Made by a program: the position numbers and the translations under genes. Below are positions 24,697-34,498 of a stretch of DNA of 64,000 nt, one piece after another. Numbering within the stretch: position 1 is the stretch's first letter; every line of letters begins with the position of its first letter. Below the pieces are notes generated by a model. The model ran no database searches, had not been told where the DNA came from, and was given only the letters and a program-made list of their open reading frames with translations. Source of the stretch: Vibrio mangrovi (GTDB lineage Bacteria; Pseudomonadota; Gammaproteobacteria; Enterobacterales; Vibrionaceae). The stretch covers positions 1,612,001 through 1,676,000 of the forward strand of contig NZ_AP024883.1 in NCBI RefSeq assembly GCF_024346955.1, given 5' to 3'.

Positions 24697-25674
24697 ATGC
24701 CCTATCAATTTGCTTTGATTGGCGACATTGGTGGAACAAACGCCCGGCTGGCGTTGTGTGAACTTGCTACAGGGAAAGTCAGTCACGCAAGAACATATGC
24801 CTGTGCCGAGTATCCCAGTCTTGAATCGGTGATACAGCATTATATTGGAGAATCAGAAGCGGAAATTAAACAAGCCTGTATTGCGATTGCATGCCCGGTT
24901 CAGGGCGACTGGATTTCAATGACCAATCATAGCTGGCAATTTTCAGTCGGGACACTCCAGAGTAATCTCGGTCTTGAGACCTTTAAGGTCATCAACGATT
25001 TTACGGCGGTGTCGATGGCAATTCCGGTTCTGAGCGAATCCGATGTTGTTAAAATCGGTCCGGGAACCGCGGTTCAGGGGAAACCGATCGCAATCTATGG
25101 TGCCGGTACGGGGCTGGGGGTTGCACATTTGCTGCAGGCTGGTAATGAATGGCTGAGTCTTCCCGGTGAAGGTGGGCATGTTGATTTTGCACCCGGCAGT
25201 CAGGAAGAAGATCGCATTTTAGCAGAGTTACGTAAAGCGTTTGGCCGGGTCTCTGCTGAACGTTGTCTTTCCGGACAGGGGATTGTGAATCTTTACCACA
25301 GTCTTGTGCGTGCTGACGGCCGTGAGCCGGAAGCGTATGAACCGAAGGATATTGTTGAAAACGCACTGGAAGACAGTCAGGCGGACTGTAAGAAGGCTCT
25401 GGAACTGTTTTGTGTGCTGATGGGGCGTTTTGCCGGTAATCTGGCACTGAATATGGGAACCTTTGGCGGTGTTTATATTGCCGGTGGTGTTGTTCCCCGG
25501 TTTGTTGAGTTTTTCCTCAATTCCGGATTCCGGGCGGCTTTTGAAGACAAAGGACGGTTCAACACATATTTACAGGATATTCCTGTATTCCTGATCACCC
25601 ACAAAGAGCCGGGATTACTCGGTGCCGGTGCTTATCTGAGACAGTCACTAGGGCTTTCTCTTTCCCACCAATAA
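24697..25674 (+). CDS. glk: Glucokinase
   Basis: Glk phosphorylates free cytoplasmic glucose with ATP. The 325 residues match the E. coli-type length, with GDIGGTNARLALCEL at residues 9-23 (phosphate-binding loop), FTAVSMAIPVL near 105, YGAGTGLGVAHL near 135 and LPGEGGHVDFAP near 155. GGAGG precedes the ATG. Its control region carries the LacI-locus operator halves, so this copy appears tied to the neighbouring sugar or glycoside pathway, which would release glucose. Confidence 0.93.
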   Translation: MPYQFALIGDIGGTNARLALCELATGKVSHARTYACAEYPSLESVIQHYIGESEAEIKQACIAIACPVQGDWISMTNHSWQFSVGTLQSNLGLETFKVINDFTAVSMAIPVLSESDVVKIGPGTAVQGKPIAIYGAGTGLGVAHLLQAGNEWLSLPGEGGHVDFAPGSQEEDRILAELRKAFGRVSAERCLSGQGIVNLYHSLVRADGREPEAYEPKDIVENALEDSQADCKKALELFCVLMGRFAGNLALNMGTFGGVYIAGGVVPRFVEFFLNSGFRAAFEDKGRFNTYLQDIPVFLITHKEPGLLGAGAYLRQSLGLSLSHQ

Positions 25675-25719
25675 AACGGCTTCCGGAGGCTGTCAGCTTG
25701 TCGTCATTGAGCATGATGC

Positions 25720-26484
25720 TTATTCACATTCTGACAGCCACCGGGCCAGTTGTTCACACAACCATATCGGATTATCTAAAGGAATATCATGCCCGTCATC
25801 CGGGTTGCTGATAAAATCGGCCTGCCAGTGCATCGCCATAGCCTGAGTTGCCTTATAGCTGACCAGACGATCTTTCAGGGAAGAAATGAACAACAGACGG
25901 CAGTCAGGTTGTTTCCCGCTAAAAGTCAGCGATGCGGTGAGCTGACGAACGAAATTCATGCGCTGCATCGGATAACGGTGATTGAGTAATGTCCAGTGTT
26001 TCACGATATCTGTGTTGAGTGGCTGGTTGGAAATCATAGAATAAATCAATGCTTCCCGTGTTGCCGGCTTTGAGAACAGCGCCCGAATGATTTTCAGGTA
26101 ATTCTTTGGCAATAAGCGTTGATAGAATGGTGTGAACTCTTTGGTGCTGGTATTGATGCAAACCAGATGCCCGACTTCTTCCGGATACAGTTCCGCCCAT
26201 TTCAGGGCAATCATACCTCCCATTGATATAGAAATAATGTCGATTTTTCCGGCTGGTTTCAGGCGGGCACGGATACTTTCAACCATGCCTTCAATTGTAT
26301 TGGGTGAACGTTCCGCAGAGCGTTCACCACATCCGGCGATATCGGCCAGAATAATATTCTTGTGTGGGAAACGGCTTTGTAACACATCCGGAAATATCCC
26401 CCAGTGATATTTTCCCCGGAATAATCCCCGGATCAAAATCATATCGGAACACACCGATGCTTTTTTTCCGTTCATTTCTGACAT
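25720..26484 (-). CDS. Alpha/beta hydrolase
   Basis: The 254-residue protein has an alpha/beta-hydrolase pattern: LIRGLFRGKYHWGIF near the oxyanion loop, the nucleophile elbow ISISMGGMIALKW near 105 (Ser), a likely acid in SSLKDRLVSYKAT near 205, and the catalytic His in PDDGHDIPLDNP near 233. No signal peptide is seen, and the substrate is unknown. It follows the large membrane protein gene by 61 bases on the same strand and may share its transcript. Confidence 0.8.
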   Translation of the reverse strand: MSEMNGKKASVCSDMILIRGLFRGKYHWGIFPDVLQSRFPHKNIILADIAGCGERSAERSPNTIEGMVESIRARLKPAGKIDIISISMGGMIALKWAELYPEEVGHLVCINTSTKEFTPFYQRLLPKNYLKIIRALFSKPATREALIYSMISNQPLNTDIVKHWTLLNHRYPMQRMNFVRQLTASLTFSGKQPDCRLLFISSLKDRLVSYKATQAMAMHWQADFISNPDDGHDIPLDNPIWLCEQLARWLSECE

Positions 26485-26545
26485 GCCTGCAAATGTTTTG
26501 CGCTGCGGTTAAAGTTCGTACTGACCGGACGGGATTCAACCGCCG

Positions 26546-27991
26546 TTAGAGAATTAATCCTCCGGTATGAAAAGTATAGAACCACAGCAGGGCGAAGCAG
26601 AGAAAAAGCATGGTAATTGCGTAGCGCCAGTTCATTTTGAGCAGGCTGATTGCACTGATTTCATAGCGGGACTGGATGCTGAGCTGGACGCCGGAGAAAG
26701 GAGAGAGACCGATACCGAGTGACCAGCCCATTAATAATGTCATTCCCAGCAGATTCGGATCGCTGACCGATGGTGAGAGCAAACTACCAGCCAGCACCAC
26801 GCTGGTTACCGGATGCATACCGGTCATTGCCAGCCCGACCAGAATTAAAACGGTGATGCTGGCTTCCATTGGGCCAAAATGAGTTGGAGCGAGCTGAATA
26901 TTCAGCGAGGAAAGCGTTGCGGCGACTCCGGCTGCGAGTAACGCTGCGGCAGCAAACAGCACGACTTCCCCGGCAGAACCGGCAATACCGGATTCAATGT
27001 GTTGCCGAAAGCGGAATAATCCTCTGATGCCATGTGTTGTCATCAGCCAGATGAAGGTAAAGATAATTGCGGTGAGTGTCACCAGTGTCAGAACACTGAT
27101 CTGCGGCTGCCATTCATGCATACCGATGACAATAAATGCCAGCAGACAAGGCATCCAGAGCGAGTGTATTGCAATCGGGTAGCCGTGTAGCTCCCGCACG
27201 TCGGGTTGTCTGGTGATTTCCCATGCGCTGAAGGCGATACCGGCGATACTGATAGGAATGCCGTATAACACCAGTGTGCTGAGCTGGGCTCCGGGAGAGC
27301 TGAGCAGTGCCAGTCCCATTGCTGCAAAGAAAGGCGACCAAAAGGCACAGATACAAAACGCTCTGAGGAGTAAGATTCCCTGAAGTGGCGTGACCCGGCT
27401 CTGACTTGCCAGCCGGTCACCAACAATAATCACTGAGGACATGTTCAGGACTGCCCCGAACAGGTGTGTGCCCAGTAATGTACGGAGAAGTGCGCCTTTA
27501 CCTTTCGGTAAACTTTCCTGAGTACGGATATTCTCAGTTGCAAAAATCTTCAGGAAACCAACACCAATCAACATGTTAATGACTTTCTGATTGGCTTCCA
27601 TCGCCTTGAAAATGTAGGTGAAATCAGCATGGTTTAACAAACCGAACAACAGACCGGCCAGCCCGACGCCCAGCAGAATGAAGATCTGTCTTTTTTGGGT
27701 CGTTTTGAGTGAAGGGAGCAGAAAACAGGAAGCGAGCCAGACGGGAATTCCGGCCCAGTACACCGGAACAAGATCACTGAAGGCAGAGATGACGGATATG
27801 CTCAGACTAAGCATCAGCATCCAGCCACAGACGTTTGCTATTTTTTCTTTCATTTCGAATCTGCCACGATAAATAAAGTAACCTACGCCAACCGTTAATA
27901 TCATGACCAGAAGGTAAGGATGATACCCGGCAATTGTGTTCTTCACACCCGTGAACATGTCTTCAGAATACGCCGTCGAACCAGAAAGCAT
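26546..27991 (-). CDS. Polytopic inner-membrane protein, possible transporter
   Basis: The product of up to 481 residues has roughly twelve membrane segments. Two related-looking hydrophobic halves with small loops (MSSVIIVGDRLASQSRVTPL near 190 and MTGMHPVTSVVLAG near 400) give the feel of an ion-transporter superfamily permease, but I do not recognise a specific family. The start is uncertain: ATG codons occur at 27991 and 27958 and neither has a clear ribosome-binding site. It precedes the hydrolase gene and is divergent from pqiA. Confidence 0.6.
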   Translation of the reverse strand: MLSGSTAYSEDMFTGVKNTIAGYHPYLLVMILTVGVGYFIYRGRFEMKEKIANVCGWMLMLSLSISVISAFSDLVPVYWAGIPVWLASCFLLPSLKTTQKRQIFILLGVGLAGLLFGLLNHADFTYIFKAMEANQKVINMLIGVGFLKIFATENIRTQESLPKGKGALLRTLLGTHLFGAVLNMSSVIIVGDRLASQSRVTPLQGILLLRAFCICAFWSPFFAAMGLALLSSPGAQLSTLVLYGIPISIAGIAFSAWEITRQPDVRELHGYPIAIHSLWMPCLLAFIVIGMHEWQPQISVLTLVTLTAIIFTFIWLMTTHGIRGLFRFRQHIESGIAGSAGEVVLFAAAALLAAGVAATLSSLNIQLAPTHFGPMEASITVLILVGLAMTGMHPVTSVVLAGSLLSPSVSDPNLLGMTLLMGWSLGIGLSPFSGVQLSIQSRYEISAISLLKMNWRYAITMLFLCFALLWFYTFHTGGLIL

Positions 27992-28506
27992 GCCGTAAGG
28001 CAGGAGAAACAGGGCAGATAATTACCGGCATATGCTTCGGGGTGTATACCGTTAATCATACGCATTAACAAAAATAACAGCAATAGATTGCTTAGATATT
28101 GTACGATTTTTTTTGCAATATTTTGTTCTTACTGACTCACTTTTGAGAATAAAAGGTTCTTTGCCCTGAGAATATGGTGTTGTGCTGTGGATTGGTCTAA
28201 GAGAGCGTTCCTTCAGTCTCAGAGCTGCGTATCACTGTAAGAGTAAGCCTTGAAGCGCATCATTGGTGCACAAAATAGAATAACGGCCGCCATAAATTTG
28301 TGGTATCAATCACTTGTACAGTGTTCAGAATCGTAGGTAAACTCGATGATGAAAACGGGCGTTGTCGCGAAAAATAGCCTATATACCCCAATAACCTCAG
28401 GATTCAGTTTCGTCGATAGCTGAGGTGAAACAGCGTATTGAGACATTGTCGTTTTGCATCGGCAATCGGGTATACAAAGTCACTCGGCAGTGACAGAGGG
28501 ACAGGG
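27992..28506. other. Divergent intergenic region before pqiA
   Basis: The roughly 515 bases between the membrane protein and pqiA contain no convincing gene. An open frame from 28438 runs in phase into pqiA, but the SD-like GAGGGACAGGG next to the ATG at 28507 makes that the start. The left part is AT-rich and probably carries both promoters. No recognisable operator was found. Confidence 0.5.
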
Positions 28507-29757
28507 ATGAGTGATGTAGATTTCCACGAATATGCAACAGCTTGTGATCACTGTGACTGGGTGAATGTGATTTCACCGATGCGGGCAGGAGATCAACTGC
28601 ACTGTGCCCGTTGCGGGCATACTATTATTACCTTACATCCCAATGCCGCATCACAATTGTTAAGCAACGGATGTTCGGCGGCACTGATGTTTATCATGTC
28701 GCTGTGTTTTGTGTTTCTGGGATTTTCTTCAAGCGGCACCAGCCAGCAGATCACCCTGCTGGACTGTATCTACAGCCTGATGGGTGAGCACTATATTTCC
28801 CTCGGTATTATTGTCACACTGACCTTACTGGTTTTGCCGATCGTTTATCTGACGGCGGTGATTTTGATTGCTTTGGCCATGCGGAAAGGGAGAATCCGCC
28901 GGAGCTATTACGGACTGCTACACACATTGAGTGCATTACAACCCTGGCTGATGGTTGATGTTTTTCTGTTGGGTGGTCTGGTCGCTTTAGTTAAACTGCA
29001 TAGTCTGGCGGATATCCAGCTGGGATTGTCCTTTTGGGCTTTTTGCGCCTTTACTATTCTGCTGGTCAGGACGGCTTCATTTGTCGATAAACGCTGGATC
29101 TGGTACCGATTATGTGGACCGGCTCCAGAAGTGGCTGTCCGTCAGGCCTCGGCATTATCTCAGGGGCTGAAAGGGTGCCAGTATTGTGGTGCTCTGGTTC
29201 CGGAACAGAAACATAAGTGTCAGCGTTGCCATCATGTTTTGCATCACCGTAAAAAAGGAAGTCTGGGCAATACGCTTGCTTTATTAATGGCTGCCTGCGC
29301 TTTATACGTTCCTGCCAATCTGTTCCCGATCATGATTACCACATTTCTGGGCAGAAGCGAGCCATCAACCATCATGGGTGGTGTCATTTTATTATGGGGA
29401 CTGAAATCATATCTGGTGGCTATGGTGATTCTGGTTGCGAGTATTCTGGTACCGGTGGCAAAAATTCTGGCACTGTTCTGGTTATGCTGGCAAACCCGTT
29501 TCCATTCTGCCGGTTTGCTTCAGCAAAAGCAGACACAACGAATCTATCAGATGACAGAATTTGTCGGGCGCTGGTCGATGGTTGATGTGTTTGTGGTTGC
29601 TATTTTGTCGGCACTGGTCCAGCTTGGTGCTGTGATGAATATTATTCCCGGCGTTGCAGCAATCTCTTTTGCTGCTGTTGTTATTCTGACGATGCTTGCT
29701 GCAATGTCGTTTGATTCCCGGTTGCTTTGGGACAAATCTGAGGAGATCACCATTTGA
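28507..29757 (+). CDS. pqiA: PqiA family inner-membrane protein
   Basis: PqiA is the membrane partner of the MCE protein PqiB in a lipid-transport system between inner and outer membranes. The 416 residues contain two zinc-ribbon-like Cys motifs, CDHCDW...CARCGH near the N-terminus and CQYCGALV...CQRCHH near 225-250. Each is followed by a four-segment membrane module. LQPWLMVDVFLLGGLVALVK and the second-half counterpart GRWSMVDVFVVAILSALVQL are family signatures. It overlaps pqiB by four bases. Confidence 0.93.
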   Translation: MSDVDFHEYATACDHCDWVNVISPMRAGDQLHCARCGHTIITLHPNAASQLLSNGCSAALMFIMSLCFVFLGFSSSGTSQQITLLDCIYSLMGEHYISLGIIVTLTLLVLPIVYLTAVILIALAMRKGRIRRSYYGLLHTLSALQPWLMVDVFLLGGLVALVKLHSLADIQLGLSFWAFCAFTILLVRTASFVDKRWIWYRLCGPAPEVAVRQASALSQGLKGCQYCGALVPEQKHKCQRCHHVLHHRKKGSLGNTLALLMAACALYVPANLFPIMITTFLGRSEPSTIMGGVILLWGLKSYLVAMVILVASILVPVAKILALFWLCWQTRFHSAGLLQQKQTQRIYQMTEFVGRWSMVDVFVVAILSALVQLGAVMNIIPGVAAISFAAVVILTMLAAMSFDSRLLWDKSEEITI

Positions 29758-31415
29758 GTCGTTCATCATCTTCTGTGAAATCCGAACGCCGGATGCATTT
29801 TAATTCAATCTGGTTCGTTCCTTTTATCGCAGTCATTGTAGCCGTGTGGATGTTTGTTGAAAACTGGTCTCAACAGGGGCCGGAGATCACGGTTGTGGCA
29901 GAAAATGCGGATGGTCTGGAAGCGGGAAAAACCAAGGTGAAAGCCCATAATGTGGATGTCGGCGAAGTGACCGATATCCGGCTCAGCGATGATTTTAATC
30001 ATGCAATTATCCGAATCCGGATGCAACAGGGCTCCGAAGGAATGCTCAATAGCGAGACTCAGTTTTGGGTAGTGAAACCCAGAGTCGGTAAAGAAGGGAT
30101 CAGCGGTTTGGGAACAATCCTGTCCGGTGCTTTTATTAATGTTAATCCGGGAAAGCAGGGCGCAGGGCGTGAGCATTTTGAGATGCTGAAACAACCACCA
30201 TTATCGACAGCAGATAATCAGGGAATCCGTCTGAAGCTTTACTCGACTGATAATGCCAAAATGGAGGTCGGTGCACCGGTACATTTCCGTGGTTTCGAGG
30301 TCGGCTATATTGAGAAAGTTGATTTCGATGTGGAACGAAAAGCGATCACTTACCGTATCTTTATCAACGCACCTTATGATGCTCTGGTTCACAGTAATGT
30401 TCAGTTCTGGATGACGCCGGGATTGTCGATTGAAGGAACTGCAAAAGGATTGGAAGTACGTATGGATTCTTTGCAGTCTCTTATTTCCGGCGGAATCTCA
30501 TTTGGTATGACAAATAGTCAGAGTACAGGAACAGTTGTGGAGGATCTGACTGAGTTCCGGCTTTTCTCTTCTAAAGATGCTGCAGCGAATAACCGTTATG
30601 ACAAATATATCGACTATGTCATGTTGATTCAGGGCAGTATTAGCGGACTGCTGCCGGGAGCGCCGCTGGAATATAACGGTGTTCGTCTCGGCACTGTCAA
30701 AGAAGTTCCGTTCCATGGTGGGGCAATCAAGAGTGCTGAAGATATTCGGATGCAGTCGATACCGATTCTGGTTCGTTTTGAACCGCAGAGAATTGAATCT
30801 CATCTCAGTCATACGGAGATTCATCTGGATGAGTGGAAGAAAATGTTAGCGCAAGGATTTGCCGGAGGAATGCGGGCGACGCTGAGTAGCAGTAATCTGC
30901 TGACCGGTGCTAAAGTCGTTTCGATCACGTTCATCAAAGATCCCGCGCCACTGAAGGAAACGATGTATCATGGCTACCCGCTCTTCCCGACAGTAAGCAG
31001 CTCTCTGGCTTCCATGCAGGAAAAAGTCACGCTGATTCTGGATCGTCTGGCGAAGTTGCCGGTCGAGCAGACGGTCGGACAACTGAATAAAACGCTGGTT
31101 TCTGCCGATGATACGCTCAAAGAATTACATGCCGCCAGCCGGAACCTGAAACAGTTGCTGGAGCAGGAAAAAACTCAGGCTGTCCCTGACAGACTGGTGA
31201 CTGCATTGGAAACTCTGAACGAGACCCTGAGTGACTATCAGGCTCAGGGTGCTCTGGGGCAGAATATTCAGCAAAGCCTTGATGCTGTGCAACGCAATCT
31301 TGAAGCATTGTATCCACTGTTACAGGATCTGCGTCAGCAGCCGAACTCGATTATTTTCGGTAAGCAGCATGAACAGGATATTGAGCCACAGGCGACAAAG
31401 GGGAGAAGTGAATGA
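29754..31415 (+). CDS. pqiB: PqiB, MCE-domain lipid transport protein
   Basis: The 553-residue protein starts with a TTG that overlaps the pqiA stop (TTGA). One N-terminal membrane segment (SIWFVPFIAVIVAVWMFV, near 18-35) is followed by MCE/MlaD domains beginning near 45 (ITVVAENADGLEAGKTKVK), 160 (GIRLKLYSTDNAKMEVGAPV) and 290 (YVMLIQGSISGLLPGAPLEYNG). A long coiled-coil C-terminal part follows (420-540). In E. coli this protein forms a hexameric tube across the periplasm. Confidence 0.93.
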   Translation: MSRSSSSVKSERRMHFNSIWFVPFIAVIVAVWMFVENWSQQGPEITVVAENADGLEAGKTKVKAHNVDVGEVTDIRLSDDFNHAIIRIRMQQGSEGMLNSETQFWVVKPRVGKEGISGLGTILSGAFINVNPGKQGAGREHFEMLKQPPLSTADNQGIRLKLYSTDNAKMEVGAPVHFRGFEVGYIEKVDFDVERKAITYRIFINAPYDALVHSNVQFWMTPGLSIEGTAKGLEVRMDSLQSLISGGISFGMTNSQSTGTVVEDLTEFRLFSSKDAAANNRYDKYIDYVMLIQGSISGLLPGAPLEYNGVRLGTVKEVPFHGGAIKSAEDIRMQSIPILVRFEPQRIESHLSHTEIHLDEWKKMLAQGFAGGMRATLSSSNLLTGAKVVSITFIKDPAPLKETMYHGYPLFPTVSSSLASMQEKVTLILDRLAKLPVEQTVGQLNKTLVSADDTLKELHAASRNLKQLLEQEKTQAVPDRLVTALETLNETLSDYQAQGALGQNIQQSLDAVQRNLEALYPLLQDLRQQPNSIIFGKQHEQDIEPQATKGRSE

Positions 31416-32002
31416 TATCAGCACGTGTACTTTTGTTATGGATGATGCTGGCTCTGATCGGTGGTTGTTCGGGAAGTTCCGCATTAGAAACCACACAGTA
31501 TCTGTTGCCGATGTCTGAAACTGTTCCTGCCATGCAGCACGAACCGCAGATCCGGCAACCGATTCAGATTAAAGCGATCAAAATGCCGGGATATCTGGAA
31601 AAGCCAAATATCGTAATGGTTGATCCGGATGGACAGGTCTATCTGGCATCACAGAATTTGTGGGCGGAGTCTCTGAGTTCTCAGTTGGAAAAGATGACCT
31701 TGAGACGTTTGAAAGAGCGTTTACCTGCTTTGACATGGATTCCTTCATATCAGTATATCCGGCCGAAACTATTACTCGATATCGAGGTGTATAACTTTCA
31801 CGCCGATATGAAGGGTAGAATTATCGCCTCCGGACACTGGTCACTCTGGTCGGACTCGAAACAACTGTTGCATGAAGCATCATTTGAAAAATCAGTGCTG
31901 ATGCAGGAAAACGGTTATCCGGCAATGACAAAACAGTTGTCCCGTATCTGGCTGGAACAGGTGATTGACCCGATTGCTGTCACCCTGACTCACCTCAAGT
32001 GA
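31412..32002 (+). CDS. pqiC: PqiC outer-membrane lipoprotein
   Basis: The 196-residue product has a lipoprotein signal with the lipobox LIGGC (Cys near residue 19), followed by an ABC-type lipoprotein auxiliary domain (YLLP start, then IQIKAIKMPGYLEKPNIVM and LDIEVYNFHADMKGRI). PqiC anchors the PqiB tube at the outer membrane. Its ATG overlaps the pqiB stop (ATGA), so pqiABC is a coupled operon. Confidence 0.9.
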   Translation: MISARVLLLWMMLALIGGCSGSSALETTQYLLPMSETVPAMQHEPQIRQPIQIKAIKMPGYLEKPNIVMVDPDGQVYLASQNLWAESLSSQLEKMTLRRLKERLPALTWIPSYQYIRPKLLLDIEVYNFHADMKGRIIASGHWSLWSDSKQLLHEASFEKSVLMQENGYPAMTKQLSRIWLEQVIDPIAVTLTHLK

Positions 32003-32489
32003 TTTCTTCACTTTATCCTGTGGCGGATACCGGCACGGGCATTCCGATTGTGCTTTCCCGGTATTAATGTTCTGAAAAACCGTTGCATCTTGTATTTCAG
32101 GGTGCCGGGTTATGATTTATTAATGAAATAACCGTTATTTTTATGATTCTCACTAAAGAATGCGTGATTCAAACCGCTAAAATGATGTCCGGTGATGATT
32201 TTTATCTCATTACTATTTCACAAAAATAAGACATTCATTTTTTCTGGGATAGCATTTATGAGTAGGTAATGATTTAATGTGACCGGTAACATAGGTAATC
32301 TGATGCACGGTAACGTGACTGATTTAGAGATGTTTCACAGATACTTTCTTCTATCTTTATATTGTTCACCTATAGTTAATAAGTAGAAAACATGTGTCAT
32401 GCAGTGGGGAACTTTTTCTCTGATCCCATGATGTGTTGTAAATAAAAACAAGACGATAGATTGTTTCACAAATTTAAGGAGTGCTTCCT
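32003..32489. other. Intergenic region between pqiC and the chemoreceptor gene
   Basis: About 490 AT-rich bases without a gene. Near the pqiC end ATACCGG (from about 32028) and CCGGTAT (ending about 32065) form a long-loop hairpin that may end the operon transcript. CGGTAAC occurs near 32284 and again near 32308, of unknown meaning. The chemoreceptor promoter should lie in the right half. Confidence 0.4.
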
Positions 32490-34379
32490 ATGCAACTTAG
32501 CTTGAAAAGGAAGATCGTTCTTTCTGTCATTGCTGCTATTACTCTAACGGCAGTAATTCTGGTTATTGTCAGTTATCAGTCTTTTAAGAAAGACAGTTGG
32601 CGGGCGATTCAAAGTGAGAGTCAACATACATTGCAGGCTTATGCTAAAGGGATTAGTGAGTGGTTCCACGATAAGCAACTCGCAATTGAAGGGCTGAAAG
32701 AGGAAATTGAGCAGAACCCTACGCTGGATGTTGTACCTCATTTAAGACAAACACTGAAGTCTGGCGGGTTCGGATTAAGTTATTACGGTAATGAAAAAGG
32801 TGAAATGTTCAGACAGGATCCTTCCCTGAATAAACCGGGATACGATCCTCGGGTCCGGGGTTGGTATAAACTGGCGAAGTCACAGGATAAAGCAGTAACG
32901 ACCGATCCTTATATCAGTGTCACAATGAAAACTCTGGTTGTAACACTTGCCGATCCAGTCCGGCAGAATGGCCAGCTAATCGGGGTGGCAGCTTCGAATC
33001 TGGCTCTGGACCGCTTAATCGGTGATGTACTGAAAATGTCGGTGCTGGGAGACGGATATGCCATTCTGGTCAATAAAAAGGGAACCGTGGTTGCCCACCC
33101 CAATAAAGATTTGATCCTGAAGCCAATCAGTGAAGCGATTCCACAGTTGACGGTTCAGTCTCTGTCTCAGGCGTCCGATTCCGGAGAGCCGCTGTTTATC
33201 GATATCGGTGGAAAAGACAAAGTCGTGATGGGTAAAGGTATTGAGCATACTGACTGGATGCTGATCATGATTATGGATCAGGCGACACTGGAAAAACCGA
33301 TGAATGCTTTGCTGGTAAGTCAGATTACGATTGCTATCGTCATCCTGATTGTTATGGCACTGCTGACATCATGGGTATTGTCCAGACAGTTAAGTGCAAT
33401 TGGTGCTATTGGCTCGGCTCTGGCAGAAATTGCTGAAGGTGATGGTGATCTGACTAAACGCCTGGAAGTCAACAGTCAGGATGAACTGGGGATGTTGGCC
33501 GACCGGTTCAACAAGTTTGTCGATCGTCTCCACGTCATGGTGAAAAAAGTCAGTGATGTATCGATTGCCCTGAATCATAAAGCCGACAGTGCTGCATCTG
33601 CAGCGGCTCAGCGTAGTAAGCAGTTGAGAACTCAGCAGGATGAGATCACCATGGTGGCAACAGCAGTTACTGAGATGGCTTCAGCAACCGCTGAAATTGC
33701 CGGAAATGCTGAAAATACAGCGAAAAGTGCCAATCAGTCGGTTGAGCTGGGTGCCGAAGGTTATGAACAAATGCAGAAGAGTATGCAGTCCATTAACCAG
33801 TTGGCGGAAGAATTGAACCGGGCTGCAGGAATTATCGGAGATCTTGAAGTTCACGCGAACGAAATCTCAACCATTCTGTCGACAATCCGTGCCATTGCGG
33901 AACAAACTAACCTGCTGGCACTGAATGCTGCGATTGAGGCTGCAAGAGCTGGAGAGCAGGGACGTGGATTTGCTGTGGTTGCCGATGAAGTCCGGGTTCT
34001 TTCTCAGAGAACTCATGCTTCCACCGAAGAGATTCAGTCTAAGATCGAAGGTTTGCAGAAAGTAACAACCAATGCAGTGAGTGTGATGCAGGAAAGTCAC
34101 CATCTGGTTGAAAATAGTGTGCAGGATTTCAGTCATACTGGTGAAAAACTACATGCGATCAGTGAGTCGATCACCATGATTAGTGATATGGCGACACAGA
34201 TTGCTTCCGCAGCGGAAGAACAGTCGCTGGTGACTGCGGATATCAATGGAAATACTGAATCCGTCCGGGAAGTGAGTGACCAGATGACTCATGAAGCACA
34301 GATTGCAGCCGAAGAAGCTCAGGAAGTGCACCGTTTGATGACTGAACTGGGACGGGAAATTTCACGGTTTAAACTCTGA
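32490..34379 (+). CDS. Methyl-accepting chemotaxis protein, dCache_1 type
   Basis: The 629-residue receptor starts at the ATG at 32490, eight bases after AAGGAG. A membrane segment (about 10-30) leads to a periplasmic double-Cache domain with the typical YDPRVRGWYK segment near 115. A second membrane segment (about 280-300), a HAMP domain with GDGDLTKRLEV and DELGMLADRFN near 320-345, and the signalling domain follow. The conserved hairpin tip IAEQTNLLALNAAIEAARAG is intact. It senses a small ligand and signals to CheA/CheW. The ligand is unknown, since the final Asp typical of amino-acid-binding dCache domains appears replaced (GVAASNLAL). Confidence 0.92.
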   Translation: MQLSLKRKIVLSVIAAITLTAVILVIVSYQSFKKDSWRAIQSESQHTLQAYAKGISEWFHDKQLAIEGLKEEIEQNPTLDVVPHLRQTLKSGGFGLSYYGNEKGEMFRQDPSLNKPGYDPRVRGWYKLAKSQDKAVTTDPYISVTMKTLVVTLADPVRQNGQLIGVAASNLALDRLIGDVLKMSVLGDGYAILVNKKGTVVAHPNKDLILKPISEAIPQLTVQSLSQASDSGEPLFIDIGGKDKVVMGKGIEHTDWMLIMIMDQATLEKPMNALLVSQITIAIVILIVMALLTSWVLSRQLSAIGAIGSALAEIAEGDGDLTKRLEVNSQDELGMLADRFNKFVDRLHVMVKKVSDVSIALNHKADSAASAAAQRSKQLRTQQDEITMVATAVTEMASATAEIAGNAENTAKSANQSVELGAEGYEQMQKSMQSINQLAEELNRAAGIIGDLEVHANEISTILSTIRAIAEQTNLLALNAAIEAARAGEQGRGFAVVADEVRVLSQRTHASTEEIQSKIEGLQKVTTNAVSVMQESHHLVENSVQDFSHTGEKLHAISESITMISDMATQIASAAEEQSLVTADINGNTESVREVSDQMTHEAQIAAEEAQEVHRLMTELGREISRFKL

Positions 34380-34425
34380 AACACCGGAAAATACCAATGA
34401 AGGTGAATTGAACGAAAATATAAAG

Positions 34426-34453
34426 CCCCGGTCAGAAATGATTGGGGTTTTTT
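34426..34453 (+). terminator. Rho-independent terminator after the chemoreceptor gene
   Basis: CCCCGGTCA pairs with TGATTGGGG (two G-U wobbles) around a GAAA tetraloop and is followed by six T. It starts 47 bases after the stop codon. Confidence 0.85.
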
Positions 34454-34498
34454 ATTACAGAGTCGCTAATATAAAAATGATGACAGAGGAAGTGATCG

